Assembly (NCBI RefSeq): GCF_900102625.1
Contig: NZ_FMZC01000004.1
Location: 423,635 to 487,634, forward strand
Source: Paracidovorax valerianellae
Lineage (GTDB): Bacteria > Pseudomonadota > Gammaproteobacteria > Burkholderiales > Burkholderiaceae_C
Reading direction: 5' to 3'
Length of the DNA stretch: 64,000 bases
The notes beneath the pieces were generated by a model. It saw only the letters and a program-made list of their open reading frames with translations, did no database searches and had not been told where the DNA came from. The translations under genes were made by a program, and so were the position numbers. Below are positions 54,531-64,000 of this stretch, in pieces (position 1 is the stretch's first letter; every line of letters starts with the position of its first letter).

Positions 54531-55279
54531 CGGCGGTGAATGCATTCGATGGGTCGGCGCCGCTGCTGGAGGTGTCCGGCCTGAATGCCTGGTACGGCGC
54601 GGCGCACATCCTGTTCGACGTGTCGCTGCAGGTGCGCCGCGGCGAGGTCGTGGCGCTGATGGGCCGCAACGGCGCGGGCAAATCCACCACCTTCAAGGCC
54701 ATCATGGGGCTGCTGGCCAGGCGGCAGGGGCGGGTGGATTTCATGGGCCGCCCGATCGCCGGGCTGCAGCCCTACGAGATCGCGCGGCGGGGGCTGGGCT
54801 TCGTGCCAGAGGACCGGCGCGTGTTCGCCGACCTCACCGTCACCGAGAACCTCGCGGTCGGGCGCCAGCCGCCCCGCCGCTGGGCCGACGGCAGCGAGGC
54901 GCCGTCGTGGACGCCGGCCGCGCTGTACACGCTGTTTCCCAACCTGGGCGCTATGCAGGACCGGCCCGGCGGCCAGATGAGCGGCGGCGAGCAGCAGATG
55001 CTCACCGTGGCGCGCACGCTCATGGGCAACCCGTACCTGGTGCTGCTGGACGAGCCGTCCGAGGGCGTGGCGCCGGTGATCGTCGAGCAGATGGCAGAGA
55101 CGATCCTGCAGCTCAAGGCCCGGGGCGCGAGCATTCTGCTGTCCGAGCAGAACGTGCGCTTCGCCGAGATGGTGTGCGACCGGGCCTATGTGCTGGAAAA
55201 GGGCCAGATCCGCTACGAGGGGTCGATCGACGCGCTGTCGCGCGACGAGGGCGTGCGCCGCGCGTACCTCACGGTCTAG
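54527..55279 (+). CDS. ABC transporter ATP-binding protein, LivF type
   Basis: 250 residues. Walker A LMGRNGAGKSTTFK, signature QMSGGEQQMLTVARTL, Walker B LVLLDEPSEGVAP, and LLSEQNVRFAEMVCDRAYVLEKG at the H-loop. This is the second ATPase of the transporter. It overlaps livG by ATGA. A nucleotidyltransferase gene begins 13 bases after its stop. Confidence 0.92.
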   Translation: MTAVNAFDGSAPLLEVSGLNAWYGAAHILFDVSLQVRRGEVVALMGRNGAGKSTTFKAIMGLLARRQGRVDFMGRPIAGLQPYEIARRGLGFVPEDRRVFADLTVTENLAVGRQPPRRWADGSEAPSWTPAALYTLFPNLGAMQDRPGGQMSGGEQQMLTVARTLMGNPYLVLLDEPSEGVAPVIVEQMAETILQLKARGASILLSEQNVRFAEMVCDRAYVLEKGQIRYEGSIDALSRDEGVRRAYLTV

Positions 55280-55292
55280 GCACGGGCCGCGC

Positions 55293-55904
55293 ATGGACCC
55301 GGTCCGCCACGCTGCCACGTCTGTGCCCGCGCCCGCGCCAGCCCACGGCGTGGTCGGCGTGCTGCTGGCCGCCGGCCACGCGCGACGCTTTGGCAGCGAC
55401 AAGCGCCGCGTGCCCTGGCCCGGCCATGGTTCGTTGATGGAAGCCGCGCTCGCGCCGCTGCAGGCCGTGTGCCCGCGCGTCGTGGCCGTGCTGCCGCCGG
55501 GCGATGCCTGGGGGCTGATGCTGTGCCGGCGCCTGCAGGTGGAGGTGGCCTGGTCGTTCCGCCGCGGCGCGGGGCTGGCCGCGTCGCTGTCGGCCGCCCT
55601 GCCGCAGGTGCGCGGCGCGCCGGCCATCGTGGTCGCGCTGGCCGACATGGGCGATGTGCGGGCCGACACGCTGCGCGCTCTCATCGCCGCCTGGCAGCGC
55701 CGGCCGGAGCAGCCCGTGCTGCCGGTGTTCGCCGGCCAGCCTGGCAACCCCCGGCTGATTCCGGCGCCGCTGTACGCCCGGCTGGAGCGCCTGTCGGGCG
55801 ACGACGGCGTGCGCCGGGCGCTGGACTGGAAGGCCGCCCAGGCGTGCGCCGTGGATGACCCGGGCGTGCTGCGCGATCTGGACACGCCCGCTGGGCTGGG
55901 CTGA
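55293..55904 (+). CDS. MocA-like nucleotidyltransferase
   Basis: 203 residues of the MobA/MocA type. GVLLAAGHARRFGSDKRRVP is the nucleotide-binding LAAGxxxRxGxxK motif; VVALADMGDVRADTLRALI holds the metal Asp; VFAGQPGNPRLIPAPLYARL matches the GHP block region (Asn for His). MocA-type enzymes make molybdopterin cytosine dinucleotide for xanthine-dehydrogenase-family enzymes. Position immediately after an ABC transporter suggests cotranscription, perhaps with a molybdenum hydroxylase pathway elsewhere; this is inference. Confidence 0.82.
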   Translation: MDPVRHAATSVPAPAPAHGVVGVLLAAGHARRFGSDKRRVPWPGHGSLMEAALAPLQAVCPRVVAVLPPGDAWGLMLCRRLQVEVAWSFRRGAGLAASLSAALPQVRGAPAIVVALADMGDVRADTLRALIAAWQRRPEQPVLPVFAGQPGNPRLIPAPLYARLERLSGDDGVRRALDWKAAQACAVDDPGVLRDLDTPAGLG

Positions 55905-55944
55905 CAGCGGGCCTTTTGGCGCCACGGCGGTCGGGTGGAATTTG

Positions 55945-56000
55945 GTCAAATCGGCCTCCAGCGCAATATCCTCTAGGGGGCGTTGCTATTAATTTGATAG
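55945..56000 (+). repeat. Dispersed palindromic repeat, copy G
   Basis: gtcaaatcggcctccagcgc, aatatcctctagggggcgtt, then gctattaatttgatag. Same module order as copy F. Lies between the MocA-like gene and proA. Confidence 0.85.
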
Positions 56001-56120
56001 TGATGTGGTGGCGGGACCGATGGGTGCCGGACCGCGCACTCCTGGCACTGCAGCCCCTGGCTTTGCAGGCCACATCCTCACGCTCGCGCACGGGCAGCCA
56101 ACTGCGTCAAAATCGCGCCC

Positions 56121-57401
56121 ATGAATGCGCTCCACATCGCCGAATACACCCATGGCCTCGGCATCCAGGCAAAAGCGGCTTCCGCGCTGATGGCGCGTGC
56201 GCCGGCAGCTATCAAAAGCAAAGCACTTCTCGCCCTGGCACGGCTGCTGCGCGAGCAGACCGCCCCGCTGCAGGAGAGCAATGCCCGCGATCTGGAGCGG
56301 GCCCGCACCGCCGGCCTGGCCGAACCCATGGTGGATCGGCTCAAGCTCACCCCCAAGGTGCTCGAAACCTGCGCGCTGGGCTGTGAACAGCTCGCCGCGA
56401 TGGGCGACGTGATCGGCGAGATCACCGGCATGCGCCAGCAGCCCAGCGGCATCCGCGTCGGCCAGATGCGCGTGCCGATCGGCGTGTTCGGCATGATCTA
56501 CGAGAGCCGCCCGAACGTGACCATCGAGGCGGCCAGCCTCAGCATCAAGAGCGGCAATGCCTGCATCCTGCGCGGCGGCTCCGAGGCGATCGATTCCAAC
56601 AAGGCGCTGGCTTCCCTGGTGCAGCAGGCCCTGGCCGAAGCCGGCCTGCCCGAAGACGCGGTGCAGCTCGTGCAGACCACCGACCGCGAGGCCGTGGGCC
56701 ACCTGATCGCCATGCCCGACTACGTGGACGTGATCATTCCGCGCGGCGGCAAGGGCCTGATCGAGCGCATCAGCCGCGATGCCAAGGTGCCCGTCATCAA
56801 GCACCTGGACGGCAACTGCCATACCTATGTGGACGACCCCTGCGACATCGCCATGGCGGTGAAGGTGGCCGACAACGCCAAGACGAACAAATACAGCCCC
56901 TGCAACGCCAGCGAGAGCCTGCTGGTGGCGCGCGGCGCGGCGGCCGAATTTCTGCCGCAGATCGGCGCGGTGTACGCCGCCAAGGGCGTGGAGATGCGCG
57001 GCTGCCCCGAATCCCTGGCCCTGCTGGCCGCGGTGCCGAATGCCAAGCTGGTGCCTGCCACCGAGCAGGACTGGAGCGAGGAATACCTCGCCCCGATCAT
57101 CAGCGTGAAGGTGGTGGACGGCCTGGACGAGGCCATCGCGCACATCAACCGCTACTCCAGCCACCACACCGATGCCATCCTCACCACGCACCACGGCCAC
57201 GCCCAGCGTTTCCTGCGCGAGGTGGACTCGGCCAGCGTGATGGTGAACGCCAGCACCCGTTTCGCCGACGGCTTCGAGTACGGGCTGGGCGCCGAAATCG
57301 GCATCAGCACCGACAAGTTCCATGCCCGCGGCCCGGTGGGCATCGAGGGCCTCACCTCGCTCAAGTACGTGGTGCTGGGCGAAGGCGAAGTGCGCCAGTG
57401 A
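56121..57401 (+). CDS. proA: Gamma-glutamyl phosphate reductase
   Basis: Second step of proline synthesis; reduces glutamyl phosphate to the semialdehyde with NADPH. 426 residues, typical. [37 protein letters not shown] is the family signature, [13 protein letters not shown] carries the catalytic cysteine, and [29 protein letters not shown] closes the protein. The start at 56121 reads [18 protein letters not shown]. No proB is adjacent. Confidence 0.97.
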   Translation: MNALHIAEYTHGLGIQAKAASALMARAPAAIKSKALLALARLLREQTAPLQESNARDLERARTAGLAEPMVDRLKLTPKVLETCALGCEQLAAMGDVIGEITGMRQQPSGIRVGQMRVPIGVFGMIYESRPNVTIEAASLSIKSGNACILRGGSEAIDSNKALASLVQQALAEAGLPEDAVQLVQTTDREAVGHLIAMPDYVDVIIPRGGKGLIERISRDAKVPVIKHLDGNCHTYVDDPCDIAMAVKVADNAKTNKYSPCNASESLLVARGAAAEFLPQIGAVYAAKGVEMRGCPESLALLAAVPNAKLVPATEQDWSEEYLAPIISVKVVDGLDEAIAHINRYSSHHTDAILTTHHGHAQRFLREVDSASVMVNASTRFADGFEYGLGAEIGISTDKFHARGPVGIEGLTSLKYVVLGEGEVRQ

Positions 57402-57446
57402 TGGCCTCCTGCGCAGGCCATCGGCCCGGCGGAGCGGAACACTGAC

Positions 57447-58919
57447 ATGAAAATCATCATCCTCGGCGCAGGCCGCGTCGGGTGCAGCGTGGCCGACAGC
57501 CTGGTGTCCGAGCAGAACGACATCACGGTCATCGACACGGACGCGCAGCGCCTGCGAGATCTCGAATCCCGCTTCGACCTGCGTGGCGTGGTGGGCAACG
57601 GCATCGATCCCGAAGTGCTGGCCGAAGCCGGCGCCCGCGACACCGACCTGCTCATCGCCTGCGCGGCGCAGGACGAGACGAATCTCGTGTGCTGCAAGGT
57701 CGCGCAAATGCTGTTCAACGTGCCCACGCGCATCGCGCGGGTGCGCTCCTCCGGCTTCGACCACGACCGCGAAGACGCGGCGCTGCTGCTGGGCAAGGAG
57801 GGCTTCGCGGTGGACCGCGTCATCTGCCCGGAAGAGTCGCTCACCCGCTACATCGGCAAGCTGGTGGAGTACCCCGAGGCCCTGCAGGTGCGCGAGTTCG
57901 CGGGCGGCCGCGCCTGCCTGGTGTCGGTGCGGGTGCGCACCGGCGCGCCGGTGGCGGGTATGCGCATCGGCGAAATGCGCGCCAGCGCGCCCGAGGTGGC
58001 CATGCGCGTGGTGGCCATCTACCGCCGCTTTCCCGAAGAGCCTGACCGGTTCATCGCCTGTGACGGCACGACGCGCATCGAGTCGGGCGACGAGGTCTTC
58101 GTGCTCTCGGCGCGCGAGCACATTCCGCAGGTGCTGGCGGCGCTGCACCAGCGCGGCGGCCTGCCCGCGCCGCCGGTGCGCCGCATCATGATCGCCGGCG
58201 GCGGGCGCGTGGGCCTGCGGCTGGCGCGGCAGCTCGCGCAGCAGGGGCGCTTTCACCTGAAAGTGATCGAAGGCAATCCGGACCGCTGCATCGAACTGGC
58301 GTCCACGCTGCCGTCCGAGGTGCTGGTGCTCCAGGGCGACGCCACCGACGAAGACTTGCTCGGCGACGAAAACGTGGAAGAGGTGGACCTGTTCCTCGCG
58401 CTCACCGACGACGACGAGGACAACATCATGGCGTGCCTGCTGGCCAAGCGCATGGGCGCGAGCCGGGTGCTGGCCCTGATCAACCGGCGCTCGTACGCCG
58501 ACCTGATGCACGGCACGCAGATCGACATCGCGCTGTCGCCCGCGCAGGCCATGCTGGGCGAATTGCTCGCCTACGTGCGGCGCGGCGACGTGCAGGCCGT
58601 GCACAGCCTGCGCCGGGGCGTGGCCGAGGCGCTGGAGATCGTGGCGCGCGGCGACCGCAAAAGCTCGCGCGTGGTGGGCCGCAAGGTCAGCGACCTGCAC
58701 CTGCCGCCCGAGGTGCACATGGGGCTGATCGTGCGCGGCCTGCCGAGTTCGGAGCCGGCCGATGCCGATGCCCCGGCCTTCACGGCCGAGCCCGAGGTCA
58801 TCATCCCGCGCAGCCACACGGTGATCGAAAGCGGGGACCACGTGGTGTTCTTCCTGCCCCACAAGCGCCTGGTGCGCGAGGTGGAGAAGGCCTTCCGCCT
58901 GGGCGCCACGTTCTTCTGA
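57447..58919 (+). CDS. trkA: Trk potassium uptake regulatory protein TrkA
   Basis: Cytoplasmic NAD-binding subunit that gates TrkH. 490 residues with two RCK repeats: KIIILGAGRVGCSVADSLVSE (first NAD site) with IARVRSSGF, and RRIMIAGGGRVGLRLARQLA (second) with LALTDDDEDNIMACLLAKRMGA. RCK_C domains follow each. Ends LVREVEKAFRLGATFF. Followed about 100 bases later by trkH. Confidence 0.96.
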   Translation: MKIIILGAGRVGCSVADSLVSEQNDITVIDTDAQRLRDLESRFDLRGVVGNGIDPEVLAEAGARDTDLLIACAAQDETNLVCCKVAQMLFNVPTRIARVRSSGFDHDREDAALLLGKEGFAVDRVICPEESLTRYIGKLVEYPEALQVREFAGGRACLVSVRVRTGAPVAGMRIGEMRASAPEVAMRVVAIYRRFPEEPDRFIACDGTTRIESGDEVFVLSAREHIPQVLAALHQRGGLPAPPVRRIMIAGGGRVGLRLARQLAQQGRFHLKVIEGNPDRCIELASTLPSEVLVLQGDATDEDLLGDENVEEVDLFLALTDDDEDNIMACLLAKRMGASRVLALINRRSYADLMHGTQIDIALSPAQAMLGELLAYVRRGDVQAVHSLRRGVAEALEIVARGDRKSSRVVGRKVSDLHLPPEVHMGLIVRGLPSSEPADADAPAFTAEPEVIIPRSHTVIESGDHVVFFLPHKRLVREVEKAFRLGATFF

Positions 58920-59017
58920 ACCGGCGATCCTGGTTCTTCTCTTCTCTTTCCATTTCCTTCCGTCCTTTCTTCCGCACCGCTGTACCGGCGTCCTCCTCAC
59001 GTTTTCACACCGACACC

Positions 59018-60484
59018 ATGGCGGACATCCTTCCCGTTCTGCGCGTGCTGGGCGCGCTGCTCTGCATGTTCTCGCTGGCCTTCGGCGTGCCACTGGCCGC
59101 CTCGTGGTGGGCGGGCGACGGGCTGTGGACGCAATACGCGTGGGCGCTGGGCGCCACGCTGCTGTGCGGCGCCGGGCTTTGGGCCGGGTTGCGCCACCAC
59201 GCCCGCGAACTGCAGCCGCGCCACGGCGTGATCCTGGTGTCTCTGGTGTGGGTGGTGCTGCCGCTTTTCGCGGCGTTGCCGCTGATGCTGGCCATGCACC
59301 AGATCGGCCAGCCCATGTCGTTCACGCACGCGTATTTCGAGGCGGTCTCAGGGCTGACCACCACGGGTGCCACGGTGCTCACCGGGCTGGATGCGCTGCC
59401 GCTGTCGGTCAACGTGTGGCGCACTTTCATGCAGTGGCTGGGCGGCATGGGCATTTTGATTCTGGCGGTGGCCGTGCTGCCGCTGCTGGGCGTGGGCGCC
59501 AGCCAGCTCTTCAAGGCCGAGGCCGCCGGCCCCGTCAAGGACACCAAGCTCACTCCCCGCATGACCGAAACGGCCAAGGGCCTGTGGGGCGTGTACGTGC
59601 TCTTTTCGCTGGTGTGCGCACTGGCTTACTGGCTGGGCGGCATGGCGCCGGCCGATGCCGTCATGCACATGTTCACCACGGTGAGCCTGGGCGGCCTGTC
59701 GTCGCACGACAGCAGCTTCGGCTACTTTCAATCGCCACTGCTGGAATCGATCGCGGTGGTGTTCATGGTGGTAGCGAGCTGCAACTTCGCGCTGTATTTC
59801 GTCGCGCTGCGCAAAGGCCATTGGGGCAGCCTGTGGTGCGACCCCGAGATGCGCGCCACCGTGCTCACGCTGCTGGGCGGCGGGCTGTTCGTCGCGCTGC
59901 TGCTGTGGGCGAAGGACGTGTATGCGCCGCTGGTTGCCCTGCGCCACGGGCTGTTCCATGTGGTGTCCGTGGCCACCACCACCGGTTTTGCCACCACCGA
60001 TTACCTGGCCTGGCCGGTGTTCGCGCCGATTTTCATGCTGCTGCTGTCGGGCGTGGCGACCAGTGCGGGATCGACCGGCGGCGGCATCAAGATGGTGCGC
60101 ATGCTGATTTTGCTCAAGCAGGCCCGCCGCGAGATGACGCGCCTGGCCCATCCCCGCGCCGTGCAGCCCGTGCGCCTGGGCCGCGCGGTGGTGGACAACC
60201 GCATGATCTTCTCGGTGCTGGCGTTCATGCTCGTGTATGGCGCGACGGTGACCGTGCTGAGCATGGTGCTGCTGCTCACCGACCTGGACCTGGTCACCGC
60301 GTTTTCCGCCGTGCTGGCCAGCGTGAACTGCACGGGGCCGGGGCTGGGGCTGCTCGGGCCGTCGGCCACGTATGCGGTGCTGACGGAGTTCCAGCTCTGG
60401 GTCTGCACCCTGGCCATGCTGCTGGGGCGGCTGGAAATCCTGAGCTTCATGGTGCTGCTGACCCCGGCTTTCTGGCGCCGTTGA
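59018..60484 (+). CDS. trkH: Trk potassium channel TrkH
   Basis: Potassium-translocating subunit, 488 residues, about ten helices. The four selectivity-filter loops are recognisable: SGLTTTGATVL, TVSLGGLSSHD, VATTTGFATTDY and NCTGPGLGLLG. The MQWLGGMGILILAVAVLPLLG segment is typical of TrkH. Its activity depends on TrkA just upstream. The ATG at 59018 follows a T/C-rich stretch with no strong ribosome-binding site. Confidence 0.96.
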   Translation: MADILPVLRVLGALLCMFSLAFGVPLAASWWAGDGLWTQYAWALGATLLCGAGLWAGLRHHARELQPRHGVILVSLVWVVLPLFAALPLMLAMHQIGQPMSFTHAYFEAVSGLTTTGATVLTGLDALPLSVNVWRTFMQWLGGMGILILAVAVLPLLGVGASQLFKAEAAGPVKDTKLTPRMTETAKGLWGVYVLFSLVCALAYWLGGMAPADAVMHMFTTVSLGGLSSHDSSFGYFQSPLLESIAVVFMVVASCNFALYFVALRKGHWGSLWCDPEMRATVLTLLGGGLFVALLLWAKDVYAPLVALRHGLFHVVSVATTTGFATTDYLAWPVFAPIFMLLLSGVATSAGSTGGGIKMVRMLILLKQARREMTRLAHPRAVQPVRLGRAVVDNRMIFSVLAFMLVYGATVTVLSMVLLLTDLDLVTAFSAVLASVNCTGPGLGLLGPSATYAVLTEFQLWVCTLAMLLGRLEILSFMVLLTPAFWRR

Positions 60485-60585
60485 CCGCCTGCCGGGTGGC
60501 GAAACCCGGCGGCTGGGGTTGCGAAGCCGGCACGCATCCCCATATCCCTACAATTCACCGCGTCTTTCGTCTTCCGAGGGCTTCC

Positions 60586-61881
60586 ATGGTTCCGCATCTC
60601 ATCACAGCCCTGACGGGGCCGATCAACGAGCTTGAACAGCGCATTCTCGATTCCATGCCAGCGATCGAGCGTTGGTTCCGCCTGGAATGGATGGAGCACA
60701 CGCCGCCGTTCTATACCTCGGTGGACATTCGCAACGCCGGCTTCAAGCTCGCCCCCGTCGATACCAACCTGTTTCCTGGTGGCTGGAACAACCTGACCAC
60801 CGACATGCTGCCGCTGGCCGTGCAGGCGGCCATGGCGGCCATCGAGAAGATCTGCCCCGAAGCGCGCAACCTGCTGATCGTGCCGGAGAACCACAGCCGC
60901 AACACGTTCTACCTGGCGAACGTGATCCAGCTGCAGCGCATCTTCAACATGGCCGGGCTCAACGTGCGCGTGGGCTCCATCAGCCCCGAGATCAAGAAGC
61001 CGACCACCGTGACCCTGCCCAACGGCGACTCCGTCACGCTCGAGCCGGTGGTCCGCACCAAGGGCCGTCTGGGGCTCAAGAACTTCGATCCCTGCACCAT
61101 CCTGCTCAACAACGATCTGTCGGCCGGCCCGCCGGGCATCCTGGAAGACATCCACGAGCAATATCTGCTGCCGCCGCTGCACGCCGGCTGGAGCGTGCGC
61201 CGAAAGAGCCGGCATTTTCAGAGCTACGAAGAAGTGTCCAAGCGCTTCGGCAAGCTGCTGGGCATCGACCCGTGGCTCATCAACCCGCTGTTCAGCCGCT
61301 GCGAAGGTGTCGATTTCAATGAAGGCACGGGCATGGAAGGGCTGCGTGCCGCCGTCGATGCGCAGCTGGGCAAAGTGCGCCGCAAATACAAGGAATACGG
61401 CATCAACGAAAAGCCTTTCGTCATCGTGAAGGCCGACAACGGCACCTACGGCATGGGCATCATGACCGTGCGCGACGTCAAAGACCTGGATGCGCTCAAC
61501 CGCAAAACCAAGAACAAGATGGCCGTCATCAAGGACGGGCAGACGGTGAACGACGTCATCATTCAGGAGGGTGTCTTGACGCAAGAGCGTGTTCACGAAG
61601 CCGTGGCCGAGCCCGTGGTCTACATGATGGACCGCTATGTGGTCGGCGGCTTTTACCGCATGCACGCCGAGCGCGGGGTGGACGAAAACCTCAACGCGCC
61701 CGGTGCCAGCTTCGTGCCCCTGGCCTTCGAGCACAGCACGCACCTGCCCCAGCCCGGCGCCCGCCCCGGCGCCAGCGCGCCCAACCGCTTCTATATGTAT
61801 GGCGTAGTGGCGCGCCTGGCCATGCTGGCGGCGAGCTACGAACTGGAAGCCACCAACCCCGAGGCCGAAATCTACGACTGA
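60586..61881 (+). CDS. gshA: Glutamate--cysteine ligase
   Basis: First step of glutathione synthesis. 431 residues of the GshA form seen in Acidithiobacillus and betaproteobacteria, not the E. coli type. Visible blocks: FYTSVDIRNAGFKLAPVDTNLFPGGWNNL, LIVPENHSRN, VIVKADNGTYGMGIMTV (nucleotide-grasping segment) and VVYMMDRYVVGGFYRMHAERGVDEN. The assignment rests on recollection of this family's conserved text. It lies between two potassium-uptake genes; gshB is not in the window. Confidence 0.9.
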   Translation: MVPHLITALTGPINELEQRILDSMPAIERWFRLEWMEHTPPFYTSVDIRNAGFKLAPVDTNLFPGGWNNLTTDMLPLAVQAAMAAIEKICPEARNLLIVPENHSRNTFYLANVIQLQRIFNMAGLNVRVGSISPEIKKPTTVTLPNGDSVTLEPVVRTKGRLGLKNFDPCTILLNNDLSAGPPGILEDIHEQYLLPPLHAGWSVRRKSRHFQSYEEVSKRFGKLLGIDPWLINPLFSRCEGVDFNEGTGMEGLRAAVDAQLGKVRRKYKEYGINEKPFVIVKADNGTYGMGIMTVRDVKDLDALNRKTKNKMAVIKDGQTVNDVIIQEGVLTQERVHEAVAEPVVYMMDRYVVGGFYRMHAERGVDENLNAPGASFVPLAFEHSTHLPQPGARPGASAPNRFYMYGVVARLAMLAASYELEATNPEAEIYD

Positions 61882-61939
61882 CGGGTGAGCAGGCCGCCGC
61901 CGGCCTCAGTTGCTGCGTTGCAACATTCGGCCCGCCCCC

Positions 61940-61968
61940 GTGCCATCGGGCGCGGGCCGCGCCACAAT
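61940..61968 (+). promoter_or_regulatory. Candidate promoter for kup
   Basis: GTGCCA, 17 bases, CACAAT. Four of six matches in each hexamer. It would start transcription about 20 bases before the proposed TTG start of kup, which argues against the much longer open frame upstream. Confidence 0.35.
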
Positions 61969-61995
61969 AGCGGTCCCCCAATATCGGAATCCCGG

Positions 61996-63891
61996 TTGGC
62001 CCCGGTGCCAGCGGGCCAGTCAGTGCAAAGTTCCAAGTCATCGCTCGCGGCGCTCACCCTGGGCGCCATCGGCGTCGTGTATGGCGATATCGGCACCAGC
62101 GTGCTGTATGCGGTCAAGGAGGTGTTCGGCTCGGGCCACGTGGCCTTCACGCCCCAGAACGTCTACGGCATCCTGTCCATCTTCTTCTGGACGCTGACCA
62201 CCATCGTCTCGCTCAAGTACGTGGTGCTGGTCCTTCGGGCCGACAACAACGGCGAAGGCGGACTCATCGCCATGCTGGCGCTGGCGTCGCAGGCGGTGAA
62301 GGACAAGCCCCGGCTGCGCAGCGTGCTGCTGTGCATCGGCATCTTCGGAACCTCGCTCTTCTATGGCGACGGGGTCATCACCCCTGCGATTTCGGTGCTT
62401 TCGGCCGTCGAAGGGCTCGAAGTGGTGTCGCCGCATTTCGGCAAGGCCGTCATCCCTCTCACGCTGGTCGTGCTGTTTTGCCTGTTCGCCGTGCAAAAGC
62501 GCGGCACCGGCGGCATCGGGCGGTACTTCGGACCCATCACGCTGGTGTGGTTCTTCTGCCTGGCCGCTCTGGGCATTCCGCACATCATCGGCCACCCCGA
62601 AATCCTCGGCGCCCTGAGTCCGCACCACGCGTTGCTCTTCATCTGGAACAACCCGGGCACCAGCTTCATCGTGCTGGGTGCCGTGGTGCTGTGCGTGACC
62701 GGCGCCGAAGCGCTGTACGCCGACCTGGGGCATTTCGGCAAGAAGCCCATCCGCCTGGCCTGGTTCAGCGTGGCGATGCCGGCGCTCACCATCAACTATT
62801 TCGGACAAGGCGCCTTGCTGCTGGCCGAACCCGAAGCGGTTAAAAATCCGTTCTACATGATGGCCCCCGACTGGGCGTTGATTCCGCTGGTCATCATGGC
62901 CACCATGGCCACGGTCATTGCCTCGCAGGCGCTCATCACCGGCGCCTTCAGCGTGACCAAGCAAGTCATTCAGCTCGGCTACCTGCCGCGCCTGAACATC
63001 CAGCACACCAGCGTTCGCGACACGGGCCAGATCTACATCCCGTTCGTGAACTGGATGCTGTTCGTCGCCATCGTGCTGGCCGTGGTCATGTTCCGCTCCA
63101 GCAGCAATCTGGCAGCGGCTTATGGCATCGCGGTCACGCTGGACATGCTCATCACCACGGTGCTGACGTTCTTCGTGATCTGCTATGGCTGGAAGTACCC
63201 GCTGGCGCTGTGCGTGGCCGCTACGGGGTCTTTCTTCGTAGTGGATCTGGCGTTTTTCAGCTCCAACCTGCTCAAGCTGTTTCAGGGCGGCTGGTTCCCG
63301 TTGCTGATCGGCGGGATCGTCTTCACTTTGATGATGACGTGGAAGCGCGGGCGCGAGCTGCTCAATGAAAAGCTCCGCGACGATTCTCTGGACCTGCGCG
63401 ACTTTCTCACCGCAGTGTTCGTGAGCCCTCCGACACGGGTGGATGGCACCGCTGTTTTCCTGACCGCCGAGACGGGCTCGGTGCCGAACGCTCTGCTGCA
63501 CAACCTCAAGCACAACAAGGTCTTGCATGAGCAGAACCTGTTCGTCACGGTGCGCAGCCATGAGGTTCCCTGGATCGGCCTGGACCGGCGCCTGCAGGTC
63601 GAACCGCTGGGTGGCGATTGCTGGCAGGTGATCGTGCACTATGGCTTCAAGAACGATCCAGACCTGCCCAGCGCTCTCGCACTCATGCGCGGGCGGGGCT
63701 GCGAACTGGAGGCAATGACCACCAGCTATTTCCTCTCGCGCGATGTCGTCATTCCCACCATTGGGAGCGGAATGGCTCCATGGCGCGAAAAGCTCTTCGC
63801 GCAGATGCACCACAACGCAAGCGGCGCCGCCGGTTTCCTGAACCTGCCGGGCAATGCGGTCGTGGAACTGGGATCGAAGATCGAAATTTGA
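61996..63891 (+). CDS. kup: Potassium uptake protein Kup
   Basis: Single-protein potassium/proton symporter, about 12 helices followed by a cytoplasmic C-domain. Roughly 631 residues. The conserved core starts [29 protein letters not shown] and includes [19 protein letters not shown] and [18 protein letters not shown]. The start is uncertain: TTG at 61996 and GTG at 62023 are both in frame; the TTG is preferred because of a weak GGAA upstream and the promoter-like sequence before it. The frame is open back to 61885 without similarity. Downstream of gshA. Confidence 0.94.
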   Translation: MAPVPAGQSVQSSKSSLAALTLGAIGVVYGDIGTSVLYAVKEVFGSGHVAFTPQNVYGILSIFFWTLTTIVSLKYVVLVLRADNNGEGGLIAMLALASQAVKDKPRLRSVLLCIGIFGTSLFYGDGVITPAISVLSAVEGLEVVSPHFGKAVIPLTLVVLFCLFAVQKRGTGGIGRYFGPITLVWFFCLAALGIPHIIGHPEILGALSPHHALLFIWNNPGTSFIVLGAVVLCVTGAEALYADLGHFGKKPIRLAWFSVAMPALTINYFGQGALLLAEPEAVKNPFYMMAPDWALIPLVIMATMATVIASQALITGAFSVTKQVIQLGYLPRLNIQHTSVRDTGQIYIPFVNWMLFVAIVLAVVMFRSSSNLAAAYGIAVTLDMLITTVLTFFVICYGWKYPLALCVAATGSFFVVDLAFFSSNLLKLFQGGWFPLLIGGIVFTLMMTWKRGRELLNEKLRDDSLDLRDFLTAVFVSPPTRVDGTAVFLTAETGSVPNALLHNLKHNKVLHEQNLFVTVRSHEVPWIGLDRRLQVEPLGGDCWQVIVHYGFKNDPDLPSALALMRGRGCELEAMTTSYFLSRDVVIPTIGSGMAPWREKLFAQMHHNASGAAGFLNLPGNAVVELGSKIEI

Positions 63892-64000
63892 TAGATGTTG
63901 GCCTTTTTAGTCCGCCCTGAACAATCTGCAAGCCCTTGATCTGACACGTAGTTCTGCTGATGGATGGGCGCAGGATTTGCAAGGTATGGTTGTTCCAGTA

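Noticed and set aside
56203..56225. cagctatcaaaagcaaagc inside proA as another repeat copy
   Set aside because: Only a weak match to the arm and no core; proA is normal in this region.
55989..59093. 1034-residue minus-strand open frame opposite proA and trkA
   Set aside because: It is antisense to two complete recognised genes and has the low-complexity Ala/Arg/His composition of a shadow frame.

Overview
The window looks like the chromosome of a betaproteobacterium of the Comamonadaceae, most like Acidovorax/Paracidovorax. The GC content is high, and the gene neighbourhoods are typical of Burkholderiales: fur/bamE/dapB/exbBD/leuS/lptE/holA, hpf-ptsN-hprK and tsaB-rimI. A short palindromic repeat built on a gctattaatttaatagc core recurs between and inside genes. 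An HrpX-type PIP box and a probable type III effector operon suggest a plant-associated lineage. The genus is an inference from gene order and style, not from a marker gene.

Layout. 0-3.7 kb, minus strand: tkt, two AT-richer genes of unknown function and the 5' end of gapA. 3.7-7.6 kb: speD, a MurU-like nucleotidyltransferase, a membrane protein, pepP and a small membrane protein. 7.6-10.6 kb: a PIP box, two small related chaperone-like genes and a 591-aa Ser/Thr/Pro-rich effector candidate. 10.7-16.4 kb: pyk, a PAP2 phosphatase divergent from a two-component system, and fba. 16.5-20.3 kb: a transhydrogenase operon (pntAA, lipoprotein, pntAB, pntB). 20.4-26.8 kb: fadD, mtnN, corA, a degenerate uracil-DNA-glycosylase-like gene, rimI and tsaB. 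27-31.5 kb: dacB, a GDSL esterase lipoprotein, an OmpW-like porin and a second GDSL lipoprotein that has lost its catalytic residues. 31.6-37.1 kb: tsaC, purK, purE, a CnoX-like thioredoxin, a META-domain lipoprotein and purC. 37.5-39.5 kb: hpf, ptsN, hprK. 39.5-48.9 kb: fur, bamE, dapB, exbB, exbD, leuS, lptE, holA, an FAD oxidoreductase and a small unknown gene. 48.9-49.7 kb: mntP behind a yybP-ykoY manganese riboswitch. 49.9-55.9 kb: a SnoaL-like protein and a branched-chain-amino-acid-type ABC transporter with a fused LivH-LivM permease, plus a MocA-like transferase. 56.1-63.9 kb: proA, trkA, trkH, gshA and kup.

Most of the window is housekeeping: lower glycolysis, purine synthesis, t6A tRNA modification, outer-membrane assembly, and potassium and glutathione homeostasis. 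The parts that look accessory or unusual are the effector operon at 7.7-10.6 kb, the tkt-gapA insert at 0.3-1.5 kb, the paired GDSL proteins at 28.6-31.5 kb, the lipoprotein inside the pnt operon, and the repeat family, several copies of which are embedded in or end coding sequences. No tRNA, rRNA, CRISPR array, insertion sequence or prophage gene was seen.
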